Source: Pseudogymnoascus destructans (Eukaryota > Ascomycota > Leotiomycetes > Thelebolales > Thelebolaceae). Taken from it: a DNA stretch of 64,000 bases. The translations under genes and the position numbers were made by a program. This document shows positions 11,409 through 22,836 of the stretch, in pieces. The notes below the pieces were generated by a model, which was given only the letters and a program-made list of their open reading frames with translations, made no database searches and was not told where the DNA came from. The stretch is from the NCBI RefSeq assembly GCF_001641265.1, contig NW_020167535.1, forward strand, positions 620,001 to 684,000, written 5' to 3'. Numbering within the stretch: position 1 is the first letter of the stretch; the number at the start of each line of letters is the position of its first letter.

Positions 11409-13117
11409 ATGGTCCAAAAAAGGAAGCGCAGCAATGTCGAGGAGGAGCCCACCGAGGCGTCCGTCCAAGCAGCAATCGAGGCTTCCCCATCTCGCTCACC
11501 TTCCCCTCCTCCCCCAGCCGTCGCTGGCGACCTCGCAAACCTGCAGTTACCCCCCGCGACCACAGGCGACGACCCGACGACCTTTGCGCAGTTGAACCTC
11601 TCCCCAAAAACCGCGGCTGCTATCGCGGAAATGGGCTTCACTACCCTGACGCCGATCCAGCAGAAGTCGATCCCACCCATCCTGGCGGGGCGTGACGTGC
11701 TTGGCGCTGCGAAGACTGGTTCGGGAAAGACATTGGCATTTTTGCTGCCGGCGATCGAGATGATGCAGGACCTGAGGTTTAAGCCTAGGAACGGAACTGG
11801 TGTGATTGTGGTATCACCGACGAGAGAGTTGGCGCTGCAGATGTTCGGTGTTGCAAGAGAGATTATGGGCACGCATTCGCAGGTATGTGATTTTAGTTTT
11901 TTGGAACTCAATTTCGGCTAGGATGATTTGCTAACGAAGTACTCAGACGTGCGGTATTGTGATGGGTGGTGCCAACAGATCCGCTGAGGCGACAAAGCTG
12001 GCGACGGGAATCAACCTTCTGATCGCTACCCCAGGGCGCCTGCTCGACCACCTCCAGAACACGAAGGGATTCGTGTACAAGAACCTGCGAATGCTCGTCA
12101 TCGATGAGGCTGATAGGATCCTCGACGCCGGTTTCGAGGATGAGATGCGAGCCATCGTCAAGATTCTGCCAGAGTCGAGACAAACTGCTCTTTTCTCTGC
12201 GACACAGACGACCAAGGTTGAGGACCTCGCGCGAGTGTCGCTCCGCCCAGGGCCTCTGTATGTTAACGTTGAGGAGGAGACCAAGCACAGCACCGTTGAG
12301 GGCCTCGAACAGGGCTACATCGTGTGCCCGTCTGAGTTGCGCTTCAGGCTGCTATTCACAGTGTTGAAGAAGCACCTTGCGAAGAAGAAGAAGATCATTG
12401 TCTTCGTCTCGAGCTGTAACTGCGTGAAGTACTACGAGGAGCTGCTCAACTACATTGACCTCCCGGTCTTAGCCCTTCACGGCCAACAAAAGCAGCAGAA
12501 GCGGACGGCAAATTTCTTCAGTTTCGTGAATGCAACTGAGGGCGTGCTTATCTGCACTGATGTCGCTGCGCGTGGTCTTGATGTACGTTCCCCCCTGTCT
12601 TACTTCTATTTTAACTACGTCTACAAATACTGACAAACCCCAGATCCCGGCCGTAGACTGGATCATCCAATTCGATGCCCCTGATGAGCCCCGCAACTAC
12701 ATCCACCGTGTTGGCCGTACCGCCCGTGGCACCAACGGCAAGGGAAAGTCCTTCCTCGTCCTGCACCCCAGCGAGGTTGGCTTCATCCAATACCTCACCA
12801 CCGCTCGTGTCCCGCTCGTCGAGTACAACCTCCCGAAACTCATCAACATCCAGGCGCAGCTCGAGAAGCTGATCTCGTCCAACTACTACCTTAACCGCAC
12901 AGCGAAGGAGGGATTCCGCAGTTACCTGGCGGCGTACGCGGCGCACAGCTTGCGCACGGTGTTTGATGTGCAGAAGTTGGATTTGGCAGCTGTGGCGAGG
13001 AGTTTTGGGTTCACGACACCGCCGAAGGTGGATATTGTGTTTGGATCGAGGATGGCGAAGGATAAGAGGCCATTGAAGAGGAGAGCGTATGGAAGTCAGC
13101 CAAGGCAGAAGGCTTAG
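11409..13117 (+). CDS. HAS1: ATP-dependent RNA helicase HAS1 (DEAD-box)
   Basis: Nucleolar helicase needed for 18S and 60S pre-rRNA processing, including release of snoRNAs. Exons 11409-11882, 11947-12582 and 12644-13117 give 527 aa (yeast Has1 is 505). Motifs in order: Q motif (FTTLTPIQQKSIP), Walker A AAKTGSGKT, PTRELA, TPGRLLD, DEAD box in VIDEADRILD, SATQ, then the C-terminal helicase half with CTDVAARGLDIPAVDW (spanning intron 2) and HRVGRTARG. The DUF4217-type C-terminal extension (LEKLISSNYYLN...) is present and the tail is basic. The HAS1 assignment rests on the subfamily-specific FDAPDEPRNYIHRVGRTARG region and on length. Joins NOC3 and NIP7 as ribosome-biogenesis genes in the window. 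Confidence 0.95.
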
Positions 13118-13494
13118 AGGGGTTGGTTTGGTGATGGGGGGGATGAGGGGGATGAGGGGGATGGGGGAGGTACAGGTAGGCGTTGAGGCGATAGAATAAA
13201 AGATTGGGAAGGCTGAATGAGAGGGCCTACGATGAAAGTAAGCTATGAAGTGGAAGTATGGACTGTTGATGCACTGTAGCGTAGCCAAATATTGGGAATG
13301 GATTCACTTTACATGATTCGCGCGTTTGCGTGAGAAGGCAAAATCAGTTGTGAAGGGAGCTCGGGAAAATTACAACAGGCGAAGTCTGTACTTTATAACT
13401 ATATCAGGATCGCATCTTCGATATATCACAGCTTTTTCTTCAGTATCAATTTCGCCGTCGAACTCCCACCAAGCTTTTTTTAGGGAGCGGTTCC
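13118..13494. other. HAS1 3' flank
   Basis: Non-coding; begins with a G-rich stretch of GATGAGGGG repeats (13132-13165). No gene supported. Confidence 0.5.
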
Positions 13495-13768
13495 GGGTAC
13501 CTTCTTCGCTGCCGGGAGCCTCGGCTCATTGGTCGATCCCCCCCCCTTCCAGTTAACCATATCTGATCATCGCTGGCATCATTTACGAGATATAAATTCC
13601 TCCCATCTCATCAGACACATATCAGCGGACCGCTGGGTACCTTCCTTCTTCTTCACTGCGGGGAGCCTCGGCTCATTGGTCGATCCTCCCCGCTTCCAGT
13701 TACCGCATATCTCATCGCTGGCATCAGTTGCGATATATAAATTTTTCTCATCTCATCATACACCTATC
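13495..13768 (+). promoter_or_regulatory. tandemly duplicated promoter of the epoxide hydrolase gene
   Basis: Two diverged copies (13495-13623 and 13635-13768, period 140 bp). Each has GGGTACCTTC, then GGGAGCCTCGGCTCATTGG (inverted CCAAT box), TCGATCC, CTTCCAGTTA, ATCGCTGGCATCA, and a TATA element (GATATAAATTC in copy 1, GATATATAAATTT in copy 2) about 30 bp before CTCATC. The copies keep the CCAAT-to-TATA spacing, so either could act as a core promoter for the gene at 13874. Confidence 0.75.
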
Positions 13769-13873
13769 TCCACCATACCAAAGCAAACAATTAACCTCAC
13801 CGGACAAACCCGCAACCTGACCCAGTCCAACTACACAGCACCCACATCAACCATCAAACCCCACGCACAAACA

Positions 13874-14899
13874 ATGTCCCCCTTCCCCCTCTCCGCCTTC
13901 GCAACCCCACACACCTTCAACCCCCCCTCCGGCAGCCGCATCGCCTACCACCTCTTCACCCCCTCAACCCCACCCAAGGGAACCATCCTCCTCCTCCACG
14001 GCTTCCCCGACCTCCCGGCCGGCTACCGCCACCAGATCCCCACCCTCCTCGCTCTTGGCCTGCGCGTCCTCCTCCCCGCCCTCCCCGGCTACCACCCCTC
14101 CGCCGCCCCCACCGATCTCGGGCCCTACACCCTGCGCTCCATCTCCCGCGACCTCGCCGCCCTAGCTGCACACCTCGGTTGCGGCGACGGCGGCGTCTAC
14201 GTCCTCGCGCACGACTGGGGAGGAGCTCTGGCATGGCGTCTCGCGCTGTGGGAGCCGCAATTGGTGAGGGGCTTGATAGTGGTGTGCACGCCGTTCGATT
14301 CGCCCAAGCCTGAATCACCCTACGTGTCGCTTGAAGAGCTGGTCGCCGGGCCGCTGCCGCAGTTTGCGTACCAGCTTACGTTTGCGAGTGGGGAGGTGGA
14401 GAGGAAGGTGCGCAGTCTGGAGGAGGTGAGAAGTTTTTTGAACGCGCTGTATGGAGGCAAGAGTCGGGAGGGGAGGCCCGGGTTCGATACTACGAGGGGT
14501 GTGGATTGGGGGTTGGTTTTGAGTGGAGGGCTGGCGAGGACGACGCTGATGAGTGAGGCGGAGTTGGAGTACTATGCGAGGACGTATGCGGCGGGGGGTG
14601 GGATGAGGGGACCGCTGAATTGGTATCGCACGAGGAAGTTGAACTGGGAGGATGATAAGGAGATTAAGTGGGATGGGAAGGTCAAGGTGCCTACGCTGTT
14701 TTTGCAGGCGAGTAATGATACGGCGTTGCCGGTGTGGATGGCGATGGGGATGGAGAGTCATTTTGAGGATTTGAAGACCGTGCAGGTGCCTGGGACGCAC
14801 TGGGTTTTGTTGCAGGAGCCAGAGGAGTGTAATAAGCATATTGGAGCGTTTTTGAGCGAGCAGATGACGAAGGAGAAAGCGGGGGAGAGTAAACTGTGA
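13874..14899 (+). CDS. soluble epoxide hydrolase-like alpha/beta hydrolase
   Basis: Predicted to hydrolyse epoxides to vicinal diols through a covalent ester. Single exon, 341 aa. The start (MSPFPLSAF) is chosen because the conserved domain starts about 20 residues later; the frame is open upstream through the duplicated promoter, which is not protein-like. Motifs: oxyanion HGFPD; nucleophile elbow AHDWGG with Asp114 as nucleophile (Asp, not Ser, separates it from esterases); cap-domain Tyr residues near YYARTY and MRGPLNWYR; acid residue near QASNDTALP; catalytic His309 in GTHWVLLQEPEE. All catalytic parts are present. Physiological substrate unknown. Confidence 0.88.
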   Translation: MSPFPLSAFATPHTFNPPSGSRIAYHLFTPSTPPKGTILLLHGFPDLPAGYRHQIPTLLALGLRVLLPALPGYHPSAAPTDLGPYTLRSISRDLAALAAHLGCGDGGVYVLAHDWGGALAWRLALWEPQLVRGLIVVCTPFDSPKPESPYVSLEELVAGPLPQFAYQLTFASGEVERKVRSLEEVRSFLNALYGGKSREGRPGFDTTRGVDWGLVLSGGLARTTLMSEAELEYYARTYAAGGGMRGPLNWYRTRKLNWEDDKEIKWDGKVKVPTLFLQASNDTALPVWMAMGMESHFEDLKTVQVPGTHWVLLQEPEECNKHIGAFLSEQMTKEKAGESKL

Positions 14900-15010
14900 A
14901 GAGCTAAACTTAAGATTGAGAATAGAATAGGAATGGGAAATTGCAACTGGAACTGGATCTTGCACGGGAGTTTTGAAGGGTATCGATGTCTGTTATATGC
15001 TATGGTAGGT

Positions 15011-16685
15011 CTAGCTAGTAAAATACACGACCAAAAAGCCGACCCAGCTGCCCACGACCCCAACGGCCGCATACGAGCTCGTGAACATGAGGGGCAGGAA
15101 CTCATATCTGGACCCCCAGACTAATCCATGGACGAGGGAACAGTACGCGACGAGCGGAATACTGACAGCGATATACAGTAGGGAAAAGCGATCGAGGAGG
15201 AACACGCGCGAGCGGTCCGACGCAGGGGCTAGATGGTCGAAGGCGAGGAGGAAGACCAGCAGCCAAGCAAGGGTGTAGAGGACCTTGATGGGAAACTCGG
15301 CCGGAGTGTAGAGGAGGGGGAAGAGGGAGACGTGGCTAGCGACGGCGAGGGGCCGAAAGGCGCCTAGGTAGCGGCGGTCGCGGAGGGCGATGAGGGAAGC
15401 GGGGATAAGGATCAGGAGGATAGCTTTCTCGTGGACGTGCCAGCCGAAGAGGAAGGAGGCGTAGGCGCAGAGGGTGGTGGCGCCGATGAAGGTGGGCCAG
15501 GTGGGGTCGAGGAAGAGGCGGATGAGGGGGATGACTTGGAAGAGGAGGGTTAGGGCGAAGGTGGTTGAGGGCGTGATTGGGGGGAGGACCGCGAAGGCGG
15601 TGTCGCCTACGAGGCCGCGGGTTACGCTTTGGAGGGCGGAGGCGTCGACGGGGAGGCCGATGTGAGGGGCGACTTTGGGGGGTTAGTGGGGAAGCAAGAT
15701 GTGGGGGAGTGGGAGGGAAATACCGTATATAAGGATGCGGTCTATGAAGGAGTACATGGCCCACACATTCGGAGCCCAGTAGGCATGGCATAAGCCTCTC
15801 GAGAATGGGAACAGGCGGCTCAACAGCTGCGGGATCTGACCCCAGTACACGAATGGTCCGAGAGCGGCAGCGAAGACGGCCAAGATGCTCACGCCGAGCT
15901 TAATGGTGTTGCCAAAGCGGATATGGGAGATTGACTTCGGGCCCAGGCAGTACGCGCGGAGGAGGTAGACGAAGTATGCGGGAGCGAGGTAGAGGTAGAT
16001 ATGCTTGAACATCAGGAGCACGGCGAAGAGGATGCCGCTGAGGAGCAGCGTCGACTTCTTGCGCGCAAGAACGAGGGAGAGAATGAGGAGCCCGTAGAGA
16101 AAGCCATTGTATTGGAAGTGGATGTGGTCGATTATGAGGAGGCCGGGGGAGAAGAGAATCGAGAGAGCTGCGACTCGGGCGGCGCGTTTCGTAGAGACGG
16201 GGGATGTCTCGACATAGCTGTGACGTTGTTAGCTGGGATTACACGCAGAGATCTGGTAATTGGGCGACTGACAGGTGCAGGGCGTAAACCAGGACCAGCT
16301 CTGTGACAATGACGGTTGCGCGCTGGAAGTAGACGGTCTGCCAGCTCTCATAATTGAGGTTATACACCTGGACCATCTCTGGGTCGACAAGCCGGCCGAC
16401 CTGGGCGAGGAGCCATTCGAAGTAGGCAAAGAAGGGCGGGTAGTCGAGAGTCCATTCTGAAGTGTTCTCGTAGTACCATTCCTGGACGGGGAGGCTGTTG
16501 GTGATTGCGAGCCAGTTGCGATGGACCTCAAAGTCGGTCGATTTGCTTTAGTTGGATGTCAGTTTGGGGGGGGGGGGGAGAGTGGGAGTGAGTAGCGGTT
16601 TTGCTTACTATGCTGGGAAGAGGAGGACCTTGAAGGCCGTGGCCAGCACGGCGCATTGTGCTATCGAGGGGTATGCTTCCACCAT
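15011..16685 (-). CDS. ALG8: ALG8, dolichyl-P-glucose:Glc1Man9GlcNAc2-PP-dolichol alpha-1,3-glucosyltransferase
   Basis: ER-membrane enzyme adding the second glucose to the lipid-linked N-glycan precursor. Four exons (16609-16685, 16273-16545, 15724-16217, 15011-15672) give 501 aa with all phases consistent. Recognition: STDFEVHRNWLAIT and WTLDYPPFFAYFEW in the first lumenal loop, IIDHIHFQYNGFLYG, FKHIYLYLAPAYF, LFPFSRGLCHAYWAPNVWA, FGWHVHEKAILL, and a C-terminus ending VVGSWVGFLVVYFTS. HAYWAPN and the lengths favour ALG8 over its paralogue ALG6. About ten to twelve hydrophobic helices. Intron 1 (16546-16608) contains a run of 13 G. It lies next to a secretory-pathway lectin, though adjacency need not mean co-regulation. 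Confidence 0.93.
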
Positions 16686-17243
16686 GGAAGCATATCCAGG
16701 GCTGCCGTTATGGAGTGCAATGGGCTGTAGATGAGGATCTGATCTGACGATATTAAAAGTTGGAGGCGTTGCCGTCGGAATAGCTGAGGTGGCCTAGCGG
16801 CCTAGCTCGAGTTGTAGGCCATACAGCCATCGAATCAACACGCGACAAAAATGATAACCTGGAAAATAATGAACACGTCTATGCCTTCTATATAAACCTT
16901 CTATATAACAACCATGGACGCATCGCTCTTCCCCGCTGAAATCGCAGTTAAACACGTTATCCACCATAAATTTGTCTTCGAGCTTGGTCCCTCCATAACG
17001 GGGGGTTTGGGCAAGGGGTTGCGGAACACCATCATAGCACTGGTCCTCATTCGCTGCTCTTGTGAGCTCCTGCAAGCTGTCATCAACAACTCGCCCTGGC
17101 GATCTGGTCCACCAAAATAATTAATTCCTCACATATCATAACCCTCGCGCACTCGGAATCTAAAAGGAATACATTCGCATCATCTTGGGGCTTCAGCATC
17201 GGAATCCGGCCAAGCTGGCCTTTGCAGCGTTCACCAAGCAATC
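16686..17243. other. divergent intergenic region between ALG8 and the cargo lectin
   Basis: About 560 bp between start codons on opposite strands. No coding frame supported. Contains CTTCTATATAAACCTTCTATATAA near 16886, a direct repeat of TATA-like elements. Confidence 0.5.
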
Positions 17244-18701
17244 ATGCACTTCTCCAAGGCCTTGACGGCGCTGGCCCTCATCGCTGGATCATACGCCCAA
17301 TCCCTCGACGTCCAGAATGAATTGAGCTTCGGACACGACGGGAAGTAAGTCTCAATCCCCTTCCCTAGCCATACCATCCCACTAACGCCATCTCCCTTCC
17401 CCAGAATGTCCCCCGACGACCGCACAATCCCCAAATTCACCCTCACCGGCGACCCCACGCAAATCTACTCCAACAAAATCGTCCTCACCCCCCCCGCGCC
17501 CGGCAACAAGCGCGCCGCCCTCTGGTCACAGGGCTCTCTCACATCCCCGAAATGGGAAGCCACCCTCCAATTCCGCGCCACAGGCCCCGAGCGCGCCTCC
17601 GGCCGCATCCACCTCTGGCTCGTCAAGGACGGCTTCAACAACGTCGGCACGAACAGCATCTACACCGTCGGCAAGTTCGAAGGCCTCTCCATCGTTATCG
17701 ACCAGTACAGCAACTCGGGGGGCATGATCCGCGCCTTCCTCAACGACGGATCGAAACACTACGGCCAGCACCTCAGCGTCGACGGCCTGGCGTTCGGTCA
17801 CGCGCCATACCCGTACCGTAACCTCGGACGCCCCAGCTCCGTGAAGGTGACTCAGGACTGGCACAATTTCCGCGTTGAGATCGATGGCGCGCTCGCGTTC
17901 CAGACGAGCGGGGTGAGGATCCCGGCGGGGTACAATTTCGGCGTCAGCGCGGCCAGCGCCGATAGCCCTGATAGCTTTGAGGTCTTCAGCCTTACCGTCT
18001 CGACGGGGGAGGCAGAGGAGGGGGCGACGTATAACAAGCAACCCGGCACCAACAATGCCGACCCGCCCAAGAATGCCGGTGCAGGGATCAAAGACACGCC
18101 TCCCGAGCCGCAGGGCCGTGGAAATCGCAACCCGCGCGACAGCGCTACTGAATACCTGTCCGCTGACCGGGTCCCCGCGTCCGGGGACATCTCCCCGCTC
18201 CCTGCGAGTGCGATTTCGCAGTCCCATGAGTTTGCGGATCTGCATTATCGTATCCAGGACTTGCAATCGCATCTCTTGGCGCTACAGGCGGATTTCCAAT
18301 CCTACCAAGCTGAAGCCACGCGTCGGCATGGCGGCCTGCTCGAACGCGCTGCTAAAATCGAGGCTGATATTGCGCGCGAGGCGGCGGGTGGGAAGACGGG
18401 GAGGGTGGAGGAGATGCTGGAGGCGATGGATAGGCAGATGCAAGGTATGGAGAAGATGCTTGGTGAGACGAAGAGGGATGTTGGCGGTGGCAGCGACAGG
18501 ATTGAGCGACTCCGTCAGCAGTTACTTGAGGGCCACAGTAATATCCTTGAGGGCGTGCACGGGACGGTCGGGACGCTGACGGGGAGTATGCCGAAGCTGG
18601 GGTGGGTGGTTGGGGTGGTGCTGGTGAGTCAGATGGGGGTTGTGGGCGCGTTTTGGTGGTATAAGAGGAGGAAGAATGTGGGTTTTAAGAAGTTCCTTTA
18701 G
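17244..18701 (+). CDS. L-type lectin cargo receptor (ERGIC-53/VIP36/Emp47-like)
   Basis: Type I membrane lectin expected to carry high-mannose glycoproteins from ER to Golgi. Exons 17244-17344 and 17405-18701 give 465 aa. Signal peptide about residues 1-19 (MHFSKALTALALIAGSYAQ). L-type lectin domain about 20-240, with the carbohydrate/Ca-site region (LSIVIDQYSNSGG, FLNDGSKHYG) and the beta-sandwich end YNFGVSAASADSPDSFEV. Then a Pro/Gly-rich linker, coiled-coil stalk (about 280-415, heptad-like with EEMLEAMDRQMQGMEKML), a single transmembrane helix (GWVVGVVLVSQMGVVGAFWW) and a short basic tail KRRKNVGFKKFL, which resembles dilysine/aromatic COPI-COPII signals. It could be an Emp46/47 or ERGIC-53 orthologue. 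Confidence 0.9.
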
Positions 18702-18997
18702 ATGGAGAAGAAAGCCGGGGGGGTGGTTATGAAGTTATGCTTTTTTGGGACGCGGGTACTAGGGTAGTTTCGTTGTCATGGGGCAGAAGGGGCCGGGGGT
18801 GGGCTTCTGTATATACGCGTGTGAGATACAAGAAACGAAGATTATTTCCTCGTTGAAATTAACAGCTACAGCTACATCGTCTCGCTATTCCACGCTCAGA
18901 CGAGAAACACATTAAAAGTTCGTAAAAGCTAGTATAACACACCACCACCATCCATCTTCTCCGCCCCTACCCTTTCACAGCCACTCCAACCTCCTCC
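18702..18997. other. convergent 3' flanks of the lectin and VPS72
   Basis: Just under 300 bp between convergent stop codons. No gene supported. Confidence 0.5.
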
Positions 18998-21318
18998 TTA
19001 GCCTTCTCCTTCTCCCCAGCAGCCCCAGCGCCCTCTTTCCCCCTCCCCTCCCCCTTCTCTCCCCCCTTTTCCTTCCCCCCAAAAACCCCCCGGCACCCCC
19101 CTCGCCGCCCCCCCACCCACCCACGCCCCCAACAAGCTACTCCATGTCCCTCCCCCCGCAACCAGTCTCCTAATCTCCTTAAACGCATAAGCATTCGCAT
19201 ACCGCATCCCCGTCTTTGGATCCTTGAACCTCGCCGGCAACCCCGTTATGGGGCAGATAGGAGGCGGCGGCGGGCGCGGCAGTTTGGAGAACCGGTTGCC
19301 GCGGAAGAGGATTGCGGTTTGGGTTGATTTGTCGCGCAGGGCGGTTTCGGAGAAGGAGGTTAGGATGAGCGCGTTGAGGTTTGAGGTGTAGGTTGGGAGG
19401 CGGGGGCGGGGGGGGAGATGGGCTCGGTGGGTTGGGTGGGGGGTGAGGGGTCAGTGGTGGAGGTGGTGGGTTGTGTGGGAGCTGGAGGTGCAGCGTCTAC
19501 AGCTGATGAGGCGGTGGCTGGAGGTGCGGTAACTGGAGGAGCGGCATCTCCAGCTGGTGGCGGGGCAGATTGTGTGGTTGGTGGGACAGCGGGGTTGAGC
19601 TTGAAGGGCTCCGTTGGAGATGGGACGAGTTTGGGGACGGTAGATGCGGTGTCGGTTGGTATGGGAGGCGTTTGGGTTGAAGGCGCGGCTTTTGGCGCTG
19701 GTTGAGGTGCGGTTTCGGGAGCTGGTGGTGGTGCAGCTTGCACAGTTAGTGGGGGGACAGCGGTGGATTCGGAGACAGCAGAAGGCACTCCTGGTGCGAC
19801 AGGGGCGGCTGTAGGTTCCGTTGCTAGAGTAGCGGGAGCTGTGGTTTCCGGTTGCGGTGCAGCAGTTTCGGCTGCAGGCGCTGTTGTTGCAGGTTCCGTT
19901 ACTGATGTTGGGGCAGCGGTAGATTCTGGTTGTGGTGCAGCAGAACTAGCTACAGATCCAGCTGCTGGAGCAGGGGTGGCAGAGGATGGCGGAGCTGCGA
20001 CCGACGGTGATGCGGAGGGAGCGACAGGAGCTGCTGGAGCCACTGGCGCGGGCGACGTATAAGGGGCCGTCGAAGCCGATGGCGGTGCTGCCGTAGGCGC
20101 AAACCCAGGGAGAGGCGTCGTCCCATTCAACATAGACGGTGTAGCCTTCGTATCAACCACCGGCGGCGGCATTGACGCCGAATCTGCCGCAGCTCCTTCA
20201 ACTTTAACAGCCGCCCCCCCCACCGCAGCCGGCGGCCCCATCTTCCCCTTTCCCCTCCCCTCCTCCCCCTCCCCTCCCTTCCTCTTCCTCGGCTTCTCCC
20301 TCTCCTCAATAACCACATCCCTCCCCACCGTCCTCAACCTATCCCCCTCCCACGTCGCCCTCCCACTCCAATACGTAATCACCGGCCCCTCCAACCGTCG
20401 ATTATGCAGTGCCGCCAGTTTCGCCCTCTGCTCCTCCTCCCTAATCCTCTCCGCCTCCTCCCACCGATTGAGACTCTTCGCATTCCGCTTCTCTATCCGC
20501 GCCGCCTCCGCTAGGCGATCTTCCTGCGTGCGTTCCGGTCGGCGTTCTGCTTCGCGCTTTCGCGCGGCTTTCTCCATGTTGGCGAGCTGACGCACGCGCT
20601 TGCGCTCGCGGTCTTGCATCTGTACGTATAACTGCTCCTTGCTTAATTTCGTGGTCTTTCGGTCTGAGGCGCGCAGGGGGGCTTCTTCAGCAGACGGAAT
20701 CCAGCTCGCCCTCTCCGACTTCTTCTTCGGCCTCGGCGCCGCCTCCGTCTCCGCTCTGTCAGCCACGCGAGGCTTCTTCCTCAACGCCGCCGGAATCCCC
20801 GACGCAGCCTTCCTCTTCTTAGCAATCCTCTCCGCTTTCGCGATTCTCTGAAGTTCCGCCTCCCCCTCGAGATCTTCCGCGCCGGGAGCGGAGGGACCAG
20901 CATCCTCTTCATCGGAGGAGGAGTCCATCTGCACATCTGAGGCGGCGTCGCCTTCGTCAGAGAAACCGGCGTCATCTTCGTCTTCGGCGAAGAGGAGCTC
21001 GAGGTCGTCGTCGGCGGCGGCGGCTTGGAGGAGGGTCGAGAGGCGGTTGCCGGCTGTGGAGCGGCGCTGGCGACTTGTTGCTAGCCATTCTTTGGGGGAG
21101 GAGGGTTCGGAGTCGGAATCGGAATCGGAGTCGCTGGAGGAGGAGGAGTCATCGTGGTCGTCTGGCTTGGGGGTGGTGGCTGCGTCGTCTGTTCGCATCG
21201 GGGTATCGGCTTCGTCGTCGACCTTCGCGGGGGTGTCGACTGGGTCGTCCATCTTCATCGTAGTATCCTCCACATCATCCACCCTCATCTCCGTATCATT
21301 ACCCCCCTCGTCCGCCAT
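18998..21318 (-). CDS. VPS72: VPS72/YL1, SWR1 chromatin-remodelling subunit (frame break at a homopolymer)
   Basis: Histone H2A.Z chaperone subunit of SWR1-C. N-terminus is very acidic (Asp/Glu/Ser tracts), followed by the YL1 signature SRQRRSTAGNRLSTLLQ, LELLFAEDEDDAGF and a basic RKREAERRPERTQ region, then PVITYWSG. A long Ala/Pro/Thr-rich linker (about 260 residues) precedes the C-terminal YL1_C domain (FSETALRDKSTQTAILFRG, PPPPPICPITGLPARFKDP, NAYAFKEIRRL). The two parts are in different frames: the first frame ends at 19360, and the second is open from about 19430 down to 18998. One extra base in the C8 run (plus-strand G8, 19408-19415) would join them as PRPRLPTYTSNLNALIL. No GT-AG pair with the right phase was found. 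Sequencing error is the likely cause. Exact C-terminus uncertain. Confidence 0.88.
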
Positions 21319-22642
21319 ATCGTCTAGTCGTCGGGGCGTCCTCAAACCCTCCCAAACCGCGCCGTGGCGTCGCGTCTTTCGAAATCGTCCACTTCCCAGT
21401 CGTTCGCGCCGTATCCAGCACCTAAGCCTCTATCCCAAACAAGCCAAACAAACTTGACAAAAAAGCCCCTGTTCTTAGTTGTCACTCGTAGATGTGTAGG
21501 GCGCTACCACGAGGCTGAGGCTGAGAAAAATATTCCGAGGTGCCCAAATCAACAAGAATAAAGTATGCCAAGTAACGCCAAGCCTACCCGAGTTCCAATT
21601 GTTAAATGTTGGCGATATAGGTCACGTGATATAGGTCACGTGACCTATATATACTGCGCTCGTGCGTGTGTTGTACAGACAGTTTGTACCTGCAGCTTGG
21701 GCACTTATTATTGGGAGAGGAGATGGGATTGATTCTGGCCTGGTTTGGATATAATTAATCTGTGTTACGGATAGTATCACGCAGCACCGCAGGAGGGAAT
21801 TGGAGGTGAATTGGGATCCTACTGCTCTGATCTATTTTGAGCTTGCTTCTAACATTTCCAAGGCTTCCAGCACTTTTATTCTTTCTAGCCCTTCCATCCC
21901 TCTAATCGAGACATATTCATTCCATCTTCTGCAAGGTCCCCAAAAGAGATAGCAAAACAACTCACATCCAAAACCCCACCGCGATTGGCCTCCCTGTCTT
22001 CAACGCCATGTTTCATCTCCCCCCTCCCCGCCTCACGAATGACTCGCGGGGTCCATGCGGCGTGTGTTTCAACTCCGCGCCGAGATCTGTTTGTGGAGAG
22101 GCGTGGATGTCCAGTCGAGTTCCATACCCTTCCCCTGTCTATAGACGCAACGCGGAGAGAAACATACATTCTGACGCGCTCGGCAGGCTATTCTCGGGCG
22201 AGACACGCGGTCTCAGCGCGGTGTCGATGGGACGAGAGGAGGGGTTTGGATGAAGTGAGGGGGTTGGGGACTGACTGAGTGGATGGGGAAGTGAGGGAGG
22301 GAAGGGAGGGAGGGATCTGAGATGTGAGTATGCCTTCACCGAGTGCTGACCATCCGCCGTGGTTGAGATATAGCATCTTGGACCATTCCAAGACGCCAAC
22401 CCTACCTCCCCAGGCGAGATACGCGGAAGACAGGAGGCTATCAAGAAGACAACCACAACTATCCCCGATGCCGATAGAAGGGGGAGACACGACGGATGTT
22501 TGAGCGGGCGGCAGAAGGCTTCTTTCGGTCGGGCGTCGTGTCCGTTTCTGATTCCGTTTCCCATAATAGATAGGATAATAGATAGTACCACAGTGGTCAA
22601 CCGTCACCGTCACCCTCCTCACTCTCACCTCTGCCCTCCCTG
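21319..22642. other. intergenic, no gene supported
   Basis: VPS72 promoter side. Contains the E-box palindrome pair listed separately. From about 21880 to 22600 there are overlapping open frames on both strands (up to 153 codons), but no domain, good splice set or compositional bias that would single one out. Confidence 0.45.
21614..21648. promoter_or_regulatory. E-box direct repeat with 18-bp perfect palindrome
   Basis: GATATAGGTCACGTGAT is followed at once by ATAGGTCACGTGACCTAT (21631-21648), an 18-bp perfect palindrome centred on CACGTG. Two CACGTG cores lie 17 bp apart, about 300 bp upstream of VPS72, next to an AT-rich ATATATA stretch. Probably binds dimeric bHLH or similar factors. Confidence 0.6.
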
Positions 22643-22836
22643 CCCCTTATTCTTCCCCTTATTCTTCCCCTTATTCTTCCCCTTATTCTTCCCCTTATTC
22701 TTCCCCTTACTCTTCCCCTTATTCTTCCCCTTATTCTTCCCCTTATTCTTCCCCTTATTCTTCCCCTTACTCTTCCCCTCACTCTTCCCCCCACTCTTCC
22801 CCTCACTCTTCCCCTCACTCTTCCCCTCTATCTTCC
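22643..22836. repeat. 12-bp minisatellite (CCCCTTATTCTT)n
   Basis: About 16 tandem copies of CCCCTTATTCTT, shifting to CCCCTTACTCTT and CCCCTCACTCTT toward the right end. Strictly pyrimidine-rich on the plus strand apart from single A residues. Because 12 is a multiple of 3 the repeat leaves long open frames (LFFP repeats) that are not protein-coding. Confidence 0.9.

Noticed and set aside
13529..13873. N-terminal extension of the epoxide hydrolase (115 codons)
   Set aside because: Overlaps the duplicated promoter with TATA and CCAAT boxes; family members start near MSPFPLSAF.
9283..15010. Secondary-metabolite gene cluster around the dioxygenase and epoxide hydrolase
   Set aside because: No polyketide, peptide or terpene synthase nearby; neighbours are housekeeping genes.
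16794..17120. Possible short genes on both strands between ALG8 and the lectin
   Set aside because: Mutually overlapping frames in a divergent promoter, no recognisable features.
22139..22628. Overlapping minus-strand open frames of about 150 codons
   Set aside because: No domain, no clear codon preference between overlapping frames, and no splice set linking them to neighbours.
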